Below are positions 23,967-32,061 of a stretch of DNA of 64,000 nucleotides, piece after piece (within the stretch, counting starts at the first letter, position 1; the number at the start of each line of letters is the position of its first letter). Under the pieces are notes generated by a model that made no database searches, was not told the origin of the DNA, and was given only the letters and a program-made list of their open reading frames with translations. Source of the stretch: DATBLE01 sp963837265. Its GTDB lineage: Bacteria > Actinomycetota > Thermoleophilia > Gaiellales > Gaiellaceae. The stretch covers positions 215,518 to 279,517 of the forward strand of contig CAWIMQ010000007.1 of assembly GCA_963837265.1 (NCBI GenBank), in the 5' to 3' direction. The translations under genes and the position numbers were made by a program.

Positions 23967-24794
23967 CTAGCGTGGGAAGAGCGTGCGCGCGCCCGGGACC
24001 CGCGTCACCGGCGCGCGGCGGTCGAAGTAGCGCACCGCAGCCTCGCCGAGTGCGCGCGTTCCCCCGTAGGCGATCGCCCCCTTGACCGCCCATCCGACGA
24101 TCGGCACCACGCCGATCGTCCTGCGCGCGAGGGCGCGGAAGCCGACCCCGGAGCCGACCACGCCGAGAACCTCGGGCAGCCGCTCGCGATCGATCTCGAA
24201 CCCGTAGGCGTCCGCGATGCGGAGCACGAGCCGGATCTGGTTCAGCGTCAGCGCCGGCAGGTCCTCGCCGGGAACGAAGAAGGCCGCACCCACCAGGCCG
24301 TTCTGGCGCGAGAGCCGGCGGATCAGCTCGTCGCAGACCGGCTTTCTCAGGACGGGAAGGCGCGCGGCGAGCGGGGTCGCCGACTCGCCGAGGGCGCGCG
24401 CGAGCCGCCTGGCGATCTCCGCCGTCGGGAAGCCCTTGCCCACGCCGACCCGGACGACGTTCTGGTCGAGAACGTGGGGAACGTGCCCTTCGACCTCGCC
24501 GACCACGATGGCCGGGATCCTCCGGCGCGCGGCCGCCCGGAGCAGCTCCTCGTCCTCCTTCGACGGCTCCGCGGCGAGCACGTGCACGAGCGCGGCTGCG
24601 CCCTCGAGCGGGCCCTGCTCGCGAACCGCGGCGGCGACGCCGCCGCTCGTCAGCTCCCGCGCGAGCACGGGGACGAGCCCGCGGGCGCCGGAGACGACCA
24701 GCGGCCGGTCGTCGCGGGCCGACTCGCGCAACTCTCTGAGGATCCCGCGGACGGCGGACGGCTTGACCGGAAGAGTGCGCTTCGCCTTCGGCAC
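23967..24794 (-). CDS. DUF697-like membrane-associated protein
   Basis: A 275-residue protein starting at GTG 24794, whose first base is shared with the rodA stop (TAGTG). The N-terminal half resembles a Rossmann-like sensor (RPLVVSGARGLVPVLAREL, ALVHVLAAEPSKEDEELLRAA). The C-terminal half (residues 150-260) has the DUF697 pattern: LPVLRKPVCDELIRRLSRQN, GLVGAAFFVPGEDLPALTLNQIRL, and a hydrophobic GVVPIVGWAVKGAIAYGG segment. DUF697 is often found with GTPases of the Era/YcjX kind, but no G-motifs are present here. Coupling to the rod-shape operon suggests a role in envelope growth, by inference only. Confidence 0.75.
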   Translation of the reverse strand: MPKAKRTLPVKPSAVRGILRELRESARDDRPLVVSGARGLVPVLARELTSGGVAAAVREQGPLEGAAALVHVLAAEPSKEDEELLRAAARRRIPAIVVGEVEGHVPHVLDQNVVRVGVGKGFPTAEIARRLARALGESATPLAARLPVLRKPVCDELIRRLSRQNGLVGAAFFVPGEDLPALTLNQIRLVLRIADAYGFEIDRERLPEVLGVVGSGVGFRALARRTIGVVPIVGWAVKGAIAYGGTRALGEAAVRYFDRRAPVTRVPGARTLFPR

Positions 24795-25996
24795 TACCAG
24801 CGCCCGAGCCGGCCGCGCCCCCGGCCCCGCGCGTGGATCGCCTGCAGCACACCGATCGCCAGCAGGTTCGCGACCATCGACGAGCCGCCCACGCTCACCA
24901 TCGGCAGCGGGATGCCAGTCACCGGCGCGATCCCGATCGTCATCCCGACGTTGACGAACACCTGGAACAGGAGCGCGAAGACGATCCCGCCGGCCGCGAT
25001 CGCCGAGAACGGGTCGCGGGCCGCGGTGACGATCTTCAGCCCCCGCCAGACGACGAGCAGGTAGAGCATGAGCAGGAAGCCGGCGCCGAGGAATCCTCGC
25101 TGCTCGGCGAGCGACGCGAAGGCGAAGTCGGTCGCGTGCTCCGGCAGGAACTTCAGGCTGGTCTGAGTCGCTCCCGCCACCCCCCGGCCGGTCGTCCCGC
25201 CCGAGCCGACCGCGGTGATCGACTGGTTGACGTTGTAGGTCGAGCCGCCCGGATCCTGGTCGGGGTGGACGAACCCGACGAGGCGCTTCGTCTGGTAGCC
25301 CTTCAGCACGGGCGTCCCGGCCGACGGCAGCCACCACAGGACGCTGAGGGCGAGCAGCACCAGGACGATCGCGAGCACGCCGAGGTGGAGCCAGCGAGTC
25401 CCGGCCACGAAGAGCACGGCCAGGAGCGCGGCCGCGTACACGAGCGCGGAGCCGATGTCCGGCTGGACGAACACGAGGAACATCGGCGGGACCGCCAGGG
25501 CCAGCGTCGTCACCACCGACCGCACGTCCGTCACGCGGCGGAAGCGGTCGGCGAGAAAGCCGGCGAGCGCGAGCGCGACGAGCAGCTTCCCGAACTCGGA
25601 CGGCTGGAAGCGGAAGAAGCCGAGGTCGATCCACCGCTTCGACCCGCGCGCGACGGTTCCCTTCATGATGACGACCGCGAAGAGGAGGAGCGTCCCCAGG
25701 TAGATGTGCCGCTTGAAGCGGCGGTAGAGGTCGGGGTTGACGAGGATCGACACGACCATGACGACCGCGCCGACCGCGACGAACACGACCTGGCGGTACA
25801 CGTAGTAGTCGGGGCTCCCGGCGACGTCGTGGCGGGTGATGCCCGCGATCGCCCAGAGCCCGTAGAGGACGATGCCGGCGACCGACGCGAGCATCACCCA
25901 GTCGAGCCGCGCGAAGAGCGGCGCGGGCCGCTCGAGCCCGCGGCGGCGTGCCCTTGCACGGGCCCTCGCGCCGGCGCTGTAGACGAGGTCGGTCAT
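24794..25996 (-). CDS. rodA: Peptidoglycan glycosyltransferase RodA
   Basis: SEDS-family lipid-II polymerase that builds the lateral wall with its partner PBP2. The 400 residues form about ten membrane helices and show GSKRWIDLGFFRFQPSEFGKL (the SEDS signature), VQPDIGSALVY, and the C-terminal PVTGIPLPMVSVGGSSM motif. The gene follows mrdA with a 3-base gap, and the DUF697 gene overlaps its stop. A basic N-terminal tail of about 25 residues (RARARARRRGLERP) precedes the first helix. Confidence 0.95.
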   Translation of the reverse strand: MTDLVYSAGARARARARRRGLERPAPLFARLDWVMLASVAGIVLYGLWAIAGITRHDVAGSPDYYVYRQVVFVAVGAVVMVVSILVNPDLYRRFKRHIYLGTLLLFAVVIMKGTVARGSKRWIDLGFFRFQPSEFGKLLVALALAGFLADRFRRVTDVRSVVTTLALAVPPMFLVFVQPDIGSALVYAAALLAVLFVAGTRWLHLGVLAIVLVLLALSVLWWLPSAGTPVLKGYQTKRLVGFVHPDQDPGGSTYNVNQSITAVGSGGTTGRGVAGATQTSLKFLPEHATDFAFASLAEQRGFLGAGFLLMLYLLVVWRGLKIVTAARDPFSAIAAGGIVFALLFQVFVNVGMTIGIAPVTGIPLPMVSVGGSSMVANLLAIGVLQAIHARGRGRGRLGRW

Positions 25997-25999
25997 CGT

Positions 26000-28042
26000 C
26001 TAGTCGGAGTGGATGCTCCCGATCGGGGGGGCCTTGGCGTGGAAGTAGTGCTCGAACACCTTCAACGCGGTCGGTGCGGCCGCGGTGCCGCCGTGGCCGC
26101 CGTTCTCGATCACCGCGCAGACCGCGATCGAGGGCGGCTCGGTCGCGTCCGCGGGCGCGTACCCACACCACCAGGACTGGTCCTGGAGGACCGGGTGTGC
26201 ATAGCCGGGAGGTTGCACGACCTTCTCGGCCGTGCCCGTCTTGCCGGCGACCGTGACCGGAAAATTGCCGAAGACGGCGGTCGCGGTCCCGTACGGGAAG
26301 TGGGTCGCCCGGTACAGCCCGTCGCGGACGACGGCGAGCGCATCCGGGTCGACATGGCTGTCCTGCGGGGCGGGAGGGTTCACGTAGCGGCGGCCGCCGT
26401 CCTGCTGGTCGACGGCGTAGAGGACGTGCGGCGTGACGAGCTTGCCGCCGTTCGCGATCAGCGAGTAGAAGCGCACCATCTGGAGCGGGGTGACGAGCAG
26501 GTCCTTCTGCCCGATCGCGAGCTGGATCGAGTCGCCGGGCTTCCAGAGCCGGTCGATCTCCCAGCAGCACGGATCGGTCTTCTTCGTGTACGTGGCCTGC
26601 CGCCACTCCGGCGTCGGCAGGAGGCCGGCCTGCTCCGGGCCGACGTCGATGCCCGTCGGCGCGCCGAACCCGAACCGGCTCGCCCACCCCTGGAGCGGAT
26701 GCCCCTGCACGGCCGGCAGCCCGTAGAAGTCGTAGCCGAGCTGGTAGAAGTAGGTGTCGCAGGAGGCGCCGAGCGCCTGCGGGAGCGTCATCGGCTCGTT
26801 CGCGAACGGATCCCAGTTCTTGAAGACCTGCCCGTGCACGGGGTACGTCGGAGTGCACTGGAGCGTCTGGAACGGCGAGATCAGCCCCGTCTCCATCGCC
26901 GCCAGCGCCGTCACCGGCTTGAACGTCGAGCCCGGTGGATAGAGACCCTCGGTCACGCGGTCGAGCCCCGGGTAGTTGTCCTGCTTCGCCACCTTCGGGT
27001 CGAGCAGCGCCGCCAGCCTCTTCCGGTCGGGCCGGCCGACGAACACGCTCGGCTTGAACGTCGGAGCCGAGGCCATCGCCAGGATCTCGCCGTTCCGCGG
27101 ATTCATCGCGACGACCGCGCCGCCGTTCGCCAGCCAGTGGTTGTCCGCGTGCGCGAGCCGGATCCCGTACTGGAGCGCGCGCTCGGCCGCCCGCTGGAGC
27201 GAGATGTCGATCGTCAGTCGGATCGAGTGCCCGGAGACCGGCGACTTCGTGGTCTCGGCGTTCCCGACCTTGTCGCCGACGGCGTTGAAGCGCTGCAACT
27301 CCTCCCCGGAGATGCCGCGGAGGTAGGTGTCGTAGCTCCGCTCGACCCCGGCCTGCCCGACCCGGTCGCCTGGGCAGGGCACGTTCGCCTCCACCGCCCG
27401 CGGGACGTCGCAGGAGGTGTAGCCCTCCTTCCTGTACACGGCCAGCTGCGCCGGCGAGACCTCGCCGACGTAGCCGAGCACGTGCGCCAGCAGGGCCTCC
27501 GAGTTGTACTTGCGGAGGTACGTCGTCGTGATCTTCACGCCGGGGAACTCGCGCTTGCGCTCGAGCAGGTAGGCGACCTGGTCGTCGTGCACCGCGACCT
27601 GCATCGTCACCGGCGTCAGCGGGCTCGCCTTCCCCTGCTCCAGCCTGGCCAGCACCAGGTGCAGGGGGAGGTGCAGCACGGCGGCGAGCTGCTGCATCTC
27701 CGCGTACCGGTGGTGCTTGGGCAGGTCGGCCGGGGAGACCTTCACCGCCGTGCTCGCGACGTTCGTGACCAGCGTGCGGCCCACCCGGTCGAGGATGTGG
27801 CCGCGCTGCGCCTCGACGGGCGAGGTGCGGAGCTGGTTGTTCAGCGCCGCCGCCTCGTACTTCGTGCCGGAGAGGATCTGGAGCGACCAGAGCCGGAGGA
27901 GCAGGACCGCGAAGACGACGAGCGCGACCGAGGCCAGGATCGCCACCCGCAGCGCCATCCTCGGCGTGAAGAGATACGGCTCCTCGACCCGCGGGTCGGG
28001 CGGGAGGAAGCGGTCCGCGCGGTTGCCGCTCGTGCTAGCCAA
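26000..28042 (-). CDS. mrdA: Penicillin-binding protein 2 (transpeptidase)
   Basis: Class B PBP that cross-links peptidoglycan during elongation. It has one transmembrane helix near residues 30-50, a dimerisation domain (RGHILDRVGRTLVTN), and a transpeptidase domain with Ser372-x-x-Lys375 (PPGSTFKP), Ser427-Cys-Asp429 in place of the common SxN, and Lys601-Thr-Gly. GQKDLLVTPLQM is also typical. The 680 residues match the family. It overlaps mreD by 8 bases and is followed by its glycosyltransferase partner rodA. Confidence 0.96.
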   Translation of the reverse strand: MASTSGNRADRFLPPDPRVEEPYLFTPRMALRVAILASVALVVFAVLLLRLWSLQILSGTKYEAAALNNQLRTSPVEAQRGHILDRVGRTLVTNVASTAVKVSPADLPKHHRYAEMQQLAAVLHLPLHLVLARLEQGKASPLTPVTMQVAVHDDQVAYLLERKREFPGVKITTTYLRKYNSEALLAHVLGYVGEVSPAQLAVYRKEGYTSCDVPRAVEANVPCPGDRVGQAGVERSYDTYLRGISGEELQRFNAVGDKVGNAETTKSPVSGHSIRLTIDISLQRAAERALQYGIRLAHADNHWLANGGAVVAMNPRNGEILAMASAPTFKPSVFVGRPDRKRLAALLDPKVAKQDNYPGLDRVTEGLYPPGSTFKPVTALAAMETGLISPFQTLQCTPTYPVHGQVFKNWDPFANEPMTLPQALGASCDTYFYQLGYDFYGLPAVQGHPLQGWASRFGFGAPTGIDVGPEQAGLLPTPEWRQATYTKKTDPCCWEIDRLWKPGDSIQLAIGQKDLLVTPLQMVRFYSLIANGGKLVTPHVLYAVDQQDGGRRYVNPPAPQDSHVDPDALAVVRDGLYRATHFPYGTATAVFGNFPVTVAGKTGTAEKVVQPPGYAHPVLQDQSWWCGYAPADATEPPSIAVCAVIENGGHGGTAAAPTALKVFEHYFHAKAPPIGSIHSD

Positions 28043-28559
28043 GAGCGTGGGCCCGGTCGATCCGGTCGTGGCGGCCCGGCTGCGGCAGGAGCGCCCGGCC
28101 GAGCGCGTACGCCGGCCAGGTCAGGATCAGGTTCAGCGCGATCCCCTGGAAGAGCGTGCTCCACAGGATCTCCCGCGCGGGCGCCGGGTCGCCCAGGACG
28201 TAGTGGAAGGCCAGGTACCCGAGCGCGTACACGAACGTGACGACCCCCACCGAGACGAACGGCGCGTGCGAGCGGTCGCGACCGGTCGTCTCGCCGTAGC
28301 GGCCGATCCAGTACCCGGCGATCGTCAGGAGCAGCGACGTCACGCCGAGCGTGCCGAGAGTGGCCGTGTCGACGAGCAACCCGCCCCAGAACCCGATCAC
28401 GGCGCCGGCGACCGGGCCGCGGAGGAAGGCGACGCAGATGATCGTCACGAGCAGCAGATCCGGCGTGCCGTGCAGGATCGTCACGCTGGAGAACACCGAC
28501 ACCTGGAGGATCGCGGCCGCGAAGACCAGCACGAGCGCCTTCGTCCAGTCGAGGACCAC
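28035..28559 (-). CDS. mreD: Rod shape-determining protein MreD
   Basis: A 174-residue membrane protein with five to six helices, a scaffold of the elongation complex. Sequence conservation in this family is low; the call rests on the LQVSVFSSVTILHGTPDLLLVTIICVAF start, GFWGGLLVDTATLGTLGVTSL in the middle, and the fixed position between mreC and mrdA. It starts immediately after the mreC stop and overlaps mrdA. Confidence 0.9.
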   Translation of the reverse strand: MVLDWTKALVLVFAAAILQVSVFSSVTILHGTPDLLLVTIICVAFLRGPVAGAVIGFWGGLLVDTATLGTLGVTSLLLTIAGYWIGRYGETTGRDRSHAPFVSVGVVTFVYALGYLAFHYVLGDPAPAREILWSTLFQGIALNLILTWPAYALGRALLPQPGRHDRIDRAHALG

Positions 28560-29492
28560 CTACGGCCCCTGCTTGCGGACGAGGACGATCACGGCCTCCA
28601 GAGTCGAGAAGTTCACAAAGGGGTTGCACTGGATGGCCTTGTACGTGTCCGTGTCGGACTGCCCGACCTCGTTGACGACGCACACGGGGATCCCACGGGG
28701 GAAGAGCGACGACAGGTCGCCGGAGCGCCAGCCGGCTGTGACCAGCACGTCGTTCCGGCGGACGACCTGGTCCTTCGTCACGCGGTCGACCGTCAGCGAG
28801 CCCGACGGTCCCTGCAGGGCGACGCCGGAGGCATCGGTGCCGATGTCCAGGACGGAGACAGCGCTCGTGGCGTCGGTCAGGAGCGTCACCTGGGCGACGT
28901 TCGAGGCCACCCTCGTCACCTCGCCGACCAGGCCGTCTGCGCTGACGACGACGTCGTGCTTGACGATGCCGTTGTTCTTCCCGGCCGAGACGAAGATCTG
29001 CTGCGCGACCTGCCCGGGGGCGCGGGCGATCACCCGGGTCGTCACCGCCCGGTAGTCCTTGGGGAAGCGCGGGCTGTCGAGGTAGGCGAGCAGCCCCTTC
29101 AGCTGCGTGTTCTCGCGGAGCGCGGCCTGGTTGAGGATCTCCTGCTGGCGGAGCTCGTCGTTCTCGCGGCGCAGCCTCTTGTTGTCGCGCTTCGCGTGCA
29201 GGAGCCCGCCGACCCAGCCGGCCGCGTCGCGGAACGGCCGGGCGACGCGCTCGGCACCGATCTCGAACGGTCGCAGGACGCTCGCGCCTGCGGACTGGAG
29301 GCTGTGCAGGACGCCCCCGTCCGACTCGCGAAAGTACACGGTGACGAGCGCCAGCGAGAGGACGACGAGGACGGCGACGACCGCTCGGCGACGGACGACG
29401 GCGCTCGCGCGAGCCGACTGCGTGGACGAGCCGGACCGCTGGGTGGAGGACCCGATCGCCGCCACGCGCGCAGATGACCTTCCGCGGGGCAC
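28560..29492 (-). CDS. mreC: Rod shape-determining protein MreC
   Basis: A periplasmic-side organiser of the elongation complex, 310 residues. It has a Ser/Arg-rich cytoplasmic tail, one membrane helix (AVVAVLVVLSLALVTVYF), a coiled coil around residues 75-110 (AKRDNKRLRRENDELRQQ), and the two beta-barrel domains of MreC (GVALQGPSGSLTVDRV, DVLVTAGWRSGDLSSLFPRG). GTG 29492 is the start. A TACACT box 10 bases upstream suggests its own promoter in addition to read-through from mreB. Confidence 0.93.
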   Translation of the reverse strand: MPRGRSSARVAAIGSSTQRSGSSTQSARASAVVRRRAVVAVLVVLSLALVTVYFRESDGGVLHSLQSAGASVLRPFEIGAERVARPFRDAAGWVGGLLHAKRDNKRLRRENDELRQQEILNQAALRENTQLKGLLAYLDSPRFPKDYRAVTTRVIARAPGQVAQQIFVSAGKNNGIVKHDVVVSADGLVGEVTRVASNVAQVTLLTDATSAVSVLDIGTDASGVALQGPSGSLTVDRVTKDQVVRRNDVLVTAGWRSGDLSSLFPRGIPVCVVNEVGQSDTDTYKAIQCNPFVNFSTLEAVIVLVRKQGP

Positions 29493-29522
29493 CGAACGGC
29501 CTAGTGTAGGCGAGGAGTCGGC

Positions 29523-29577
29523 GCGCCGCCCCTACGGCCGGTGATTCCCCGAAGCCAACCGGCCGCGGCCCTTCCGC
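29523..29577. repeat. Direct repeat copy of the mreB 3' end
   Basis: These 55 bases match 29633-29687 at 54 of 55 positions, with an offset of exactly 110 bases. The second copy is the last 15 codons and stop of mreB; this copy lies in the mreB-mreC gap. It looks like a recent tandem duplication. Confidence 0.85.
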
Positions 29578-29632
29578 CGCGCCTGCCGCAGCGCCGGCGG
29601 GCAAAGCCCACCGACGCGCCAAGACCGCGCAA

Positions 29633-29687
29633 GCGCCGCCCCTACGGCCGGTGATTCCCCGAAGCCAACCGGCCACGGCCCTTCCGC
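29633..29687. repeat. Direct repeat copy overlapping the mreB stop
   Basis: Second copy of the 55-bp repeat (first at 29523-29577). It contains the mreB TAG at 29642-29644 and the codons for the C-terminal GRGRLASGNHRP. The single mismatch is G/A. Confidence 0.85.
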
Positions 29688-30703
29688 TGGCTGCGGTGGA
29701 TCACCTCGAACTCCTCGAGGCTACGCCCTGAGCCGACGGCGACGCACGTGAGCGGCGACTCGGCCAGATGCATCGGCATGTGGGTCTCGTGGCGCAGGCG
29801 CTCGTCGAGGCCGTTCAGCAGCGCCCCGCCGCCGGCGAGCACGATCCCCCGGTCCATGATGTCCGCGGACAGCTCGGGGGGGGTCTTGTCGAGCGTCTGC
29901 TTGATCGCGTCGACGATCTGGTTGACGGGGTCCTCGAGGGCGTGGCGAACCTCTTCCGAAGAGAGAATGATCGTCTTCGGGAGGCCGCTGACGAGGTCGC
30001 GGCCGCGGACCTCCGCCTGCACCTCCTCCGGCATCCCCCACGCCGAGCCGACCTCGAGCTTGATCTCCTCGGCGGTCTGCTGTCCGATCAGCAGCTTGTA
30101 CTCCCGCTTGACGTAGTTGATGATCGCCTCGTCCATCTCGTCGCCGCCGACCCGGAGGCTCTGGCTGACGACGATCCCGCCGAGGGAGATGACCGCCACC
30201 TCCGTGGTGCCGCCGCCGATGTCGACGATCATGTTCCCGGTCGGCTCGGCGATCGGCAGGCCGGCGCCGATCGCCGCCGCCATCGGCTCCTCGATCAGGT
30301 AAGCCTGGCGGGCACCCGCGGACAGGGTCGCCTCCTCCACGGCCCGTCGCTCGACGCCGGTGACGCCCGACGGAACGCAGACGACGACGCGTGGATGGGC
30401 GAAGCGGTTCTGGTGCACCTTCTGGATGAAGTGGCGAAGCATCTGCTCGGTCACGTCGAAGTCGGCGATCACGCCGTCCTTCAGAGGCCGGATCGCGGTG
30501 ATCGTGCCCGGCGTGCGCCCGAGCATCCGCTTCGCCTCGACCCCGACTGCGTGCACCTCGCCGCTGCGCTGGTCGATCGCCACCACGGACGGCTCCGAGA
30601 GCACGATCCCCCGCCCCCGCACGTACACGAGCGTGTTGGCGGTTCCGAGATCCACGGCCATGTCGCGACCGCCGAAACCGGTCAGGTGATCGAAGAGACC
30701 CAC
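29642..30703 (-). CDS. mreB: Rod shape-determining protein MreB (bacterial actin)
   Basis: Forms membrane-bound filaments that direct lateral wall synthesis. The 353 residues contain the actin phosphate loops AVDLGTANTLVYVRGRGIVL and NMIVDIGGGTTEVAVISLGG, the adenosine motif GIVLAGGGALLNGLDERL, and the GVTGVERRAVEEA segment. Start GTG 30703; a TAGACT -10 box lies 10 bases upstream. The C-terminus ends in a short Arg-rich tail whose coding DNA is duplicated downstream. It heads the mreBCD-mrdA-rodA cluster. Confidence 0.96.
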   Translation of the reverse strand: MGLFDHLTGFGGRDMAVDLGTANTLVYVRGRGIVLSEPSVVAIDQRSGEVHAVGVEAKRMLGRTPGTITAIRPLKDGVIADFDVTEQMLRHFIQKVHQNRFAHPRVVVCVPSGVTGVERRAVEEATLSAGARQAYLIEEPMAAAIGAGLPIAEPTGNMIVDIGGGTTEVAVISLGGIVVSQSLRVGGDEMDEAIINYVKREYKLLIGQQTAEEIKLEVGSAWGMPEEVQAEVRGRDLVSGLPKTIILSSEEVRHALEDPVNQIVDAIKQTLDKTPPELSADIMDRGIVLAGGGALLNGLDERLRHETHMPMHLAESPLTCVAVGSGRSLEEFEVIHRSQRKGRGRLASGNHRP

Positions 30704-30758
30704 GGGGCCTGCCAGTCTACTAGCCCGATTCGTAAATCCCTGCCGCCGGCCGAAGGGG

Positions 30759-30780
30759 CCATGGCAGGGGTCTGACCCCT
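30759..30780. repeat. REP-like palindrome upstream of the transposase
   Basis: CCATGGCAGGGGTC, a central T, then GACCCCT. The inner AGGGGT-CTG-ACCCCT can form a stem. It matches 31434-31455 at 21 of 22 positions, so both ends of the transposase gene carry the same element. Confidence 0.75.
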
Positions 30781-30862
30781 TCTGCGACGGAAGCGCGTCG
30801 TGTTCGTGACGATTCGCCCCGGCCGGCGGGCTCGCCGGCTCCAGGAGCTAGCTTTCGGTGTC

Positions 30863-31483
30863 GTGCCCCGCCCTCCGCGCATCGTGGTTCCCGGCGGCAT
30901 CTACCACGTCACCGCGCGCGGCAACCGCCGCGCCCCGGTCTTCCTCGACCCGGATGACCACCGTTTCCATCTCTGGTGCCTCAACAGGGCGGTCGCCGAG
31001 CACGAATGGCAGTGGGCCGGCTTCTGCCAGATGCCGAATCACTTCCATCTGCTGATCCGGGTCCCGAAGGCGAACCTCTCGGCGGGGATGCGCTGGCTGA
31101 ACGGGTTGTACGGGCAGGTGTTCAACCACCGACACGGCCTCACCGGCCACGTCTTCCAGGGCCGGTTCCACGCGCAGCTCGTCGAGAGCGAGGGGCACCT
31201 GCTCGAGGCAGCGCGCTACATCGATCTGAACCCGGTCCGAGCCGGTCTCTGCGACCACCCGCTGGACTGGCGCTGGAGCGGGCTCAGGGCGACTGTCGGC
31301 CTCGTGCCGAGGCCCGACTCCCTGGGCGTCGACTGGCTGCTCGGCCGATTCGGACGGGACCGCGAGGCGGCGAGGCAACGCTACCTCGCCTTCGTCGAGG
31401 AGCGGCTCGAGGCAGCCCGCGAGGCGCTTTCGGCCATGGCAGGGGTCAGACCCCTGCCATGGCCCGATCAGCCGAAGCCGTAA
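30863..31483 (+). CDS. REP-associated tyrosine transposase (RAYT, Y1/HUH family)
   Basis: A 206-residue single-strand DNA transposase related to IS200 TnpA; such proteins mobilise or maintain REP palindromes. The HUH motif is NHFHLLIR (His60 and His62), the nucleophile is Tyr119 in ARYIDLNPVRAGL, and the opening RIVVPGGIYHVTARGNRR is typical. GTG 30863 is preferred because family homology starts there and a TAGCTT -10 box lies 8 bases upstream. The gene is bracketed by copies of one palindromic element; the downstream copy overlaps its last codons. It converges on maf with a 16-base overlap. Confidence 0.93.
   Translation: MPRPPRIVVPGGIYHVTARGNRRAPVFLDPDDHRFHLWCLNRAVAEHEWQWAGFCQMPNHFHLLIRVPKANLSAGMRWLNGLYGQVFNHRHGLTGHVFQGRFHAQLVESEGHLLEAARYIDLNPVRAGLCDHPLDWRWSGLRATVGLVPRPDSLGVDWLLGRFGRDREAARQRYLAFVEERLEAAREALSAMAGVRPLPWPDQPKP
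31434..31462. repeat. REP-like perfect palindrome at the transposase 3' end
   Basis: CCATGGCAGGGGT and its complement ACCCCTGCCATGG are separated by CAG: 13-bp arms with a 3-base loop. It lies inside the last codons of the transposase gene and just past the maf stop. The same core occurs at 30759-30780. Confidence 0.85.
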
Positions 31484-32061
31484 GCGCCGGCGAAGCATGT
31501 GGCGAGCAGGCGGACGAGGAGAGCGGCCGGAAGGCCGACGACGTTCAGGTAGTCGCCCTCGATCCGCTCGACGAGCGCTGCGCCAAGGCCCTGGATCGCG
31601 TACGCGCCGGCGCGGCCCTCCCACTCGCCCGAGGCAACGTACCGGGCGATGTCGCGGGCCGTGAGATAGCGAAACGTGACGCGCGTCGTCTCCGTCTCGA
31701 GCTCCTCCCACGCGGGCGTGTGCAGGCAGAGGCCCGAGACCACCTCGTGCGTCTCCCCGCCGAGCGCGTCGAGCATCTCCGCGGCTTCCTCCGGGCCTCC
31801 CGCCTTTCCGTACACCCGCCCGGAGCAGACCACGGTCGTGTCCACGCCGAGCACGGGCCGGGCGCCGGCGTCCGGGGCCACCGACCGCGCCTTCGCGCGC
31901 GCGTGCCCGCGCACGAGCGACACGGGATCGGCATCGGGCGGGTCGCGCTCGACGTAGCGCGGCGCCACCATCTCGAAGGGAACACCGAGCTGCTCCAGGA
32001 TCGCCCGCCGTTGCGGGGAGGTGGAGGCGAGCAGGAGCGGCGAGGCAGGCGGCGCGCTCAC
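31468..32061 (-). CDS. maf: Maf-family nucleoside triphosphate pyrophosphatase
   Basis: A house-cleaning enzyme that removes non-canonical or modified pyrimidine nucleotides and can affect septum formation. The 197 residues begin with LLLASTSPQRRAILEQLGV (the Maf signature S-x-S-P-x-R), then VERDPPDADP, VLGVDTTVVCSG with the catalytic Asp, GKAGGPEEAAEMLDALGGETHEV, and the C-terminal GDYLNVVGLPAALL. GTG 32061 overlaps the stop of the methyltransferase gene (GTGA). Its 3' end overlaps the convergent transposase gene by 16 bases. Confidence 0.94.
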   Translation of the reverse strand: MSAPPASPLLLASTSPQRRAILEQLGVPFEMVAPRYVERDPPDADPVSLVRGHARAKARSVAPDAGARPVLGVDTTVVCSGRVYGKAGGPEEAAEMLDALGGETHEVVSGLCLHTPAWEELETETTRVTFRYLTARDIARYVASGEWEGRAGAYAIQGLGAALVERIEGDYLNVVGLPAALLVRLLATCFAGAYGFG

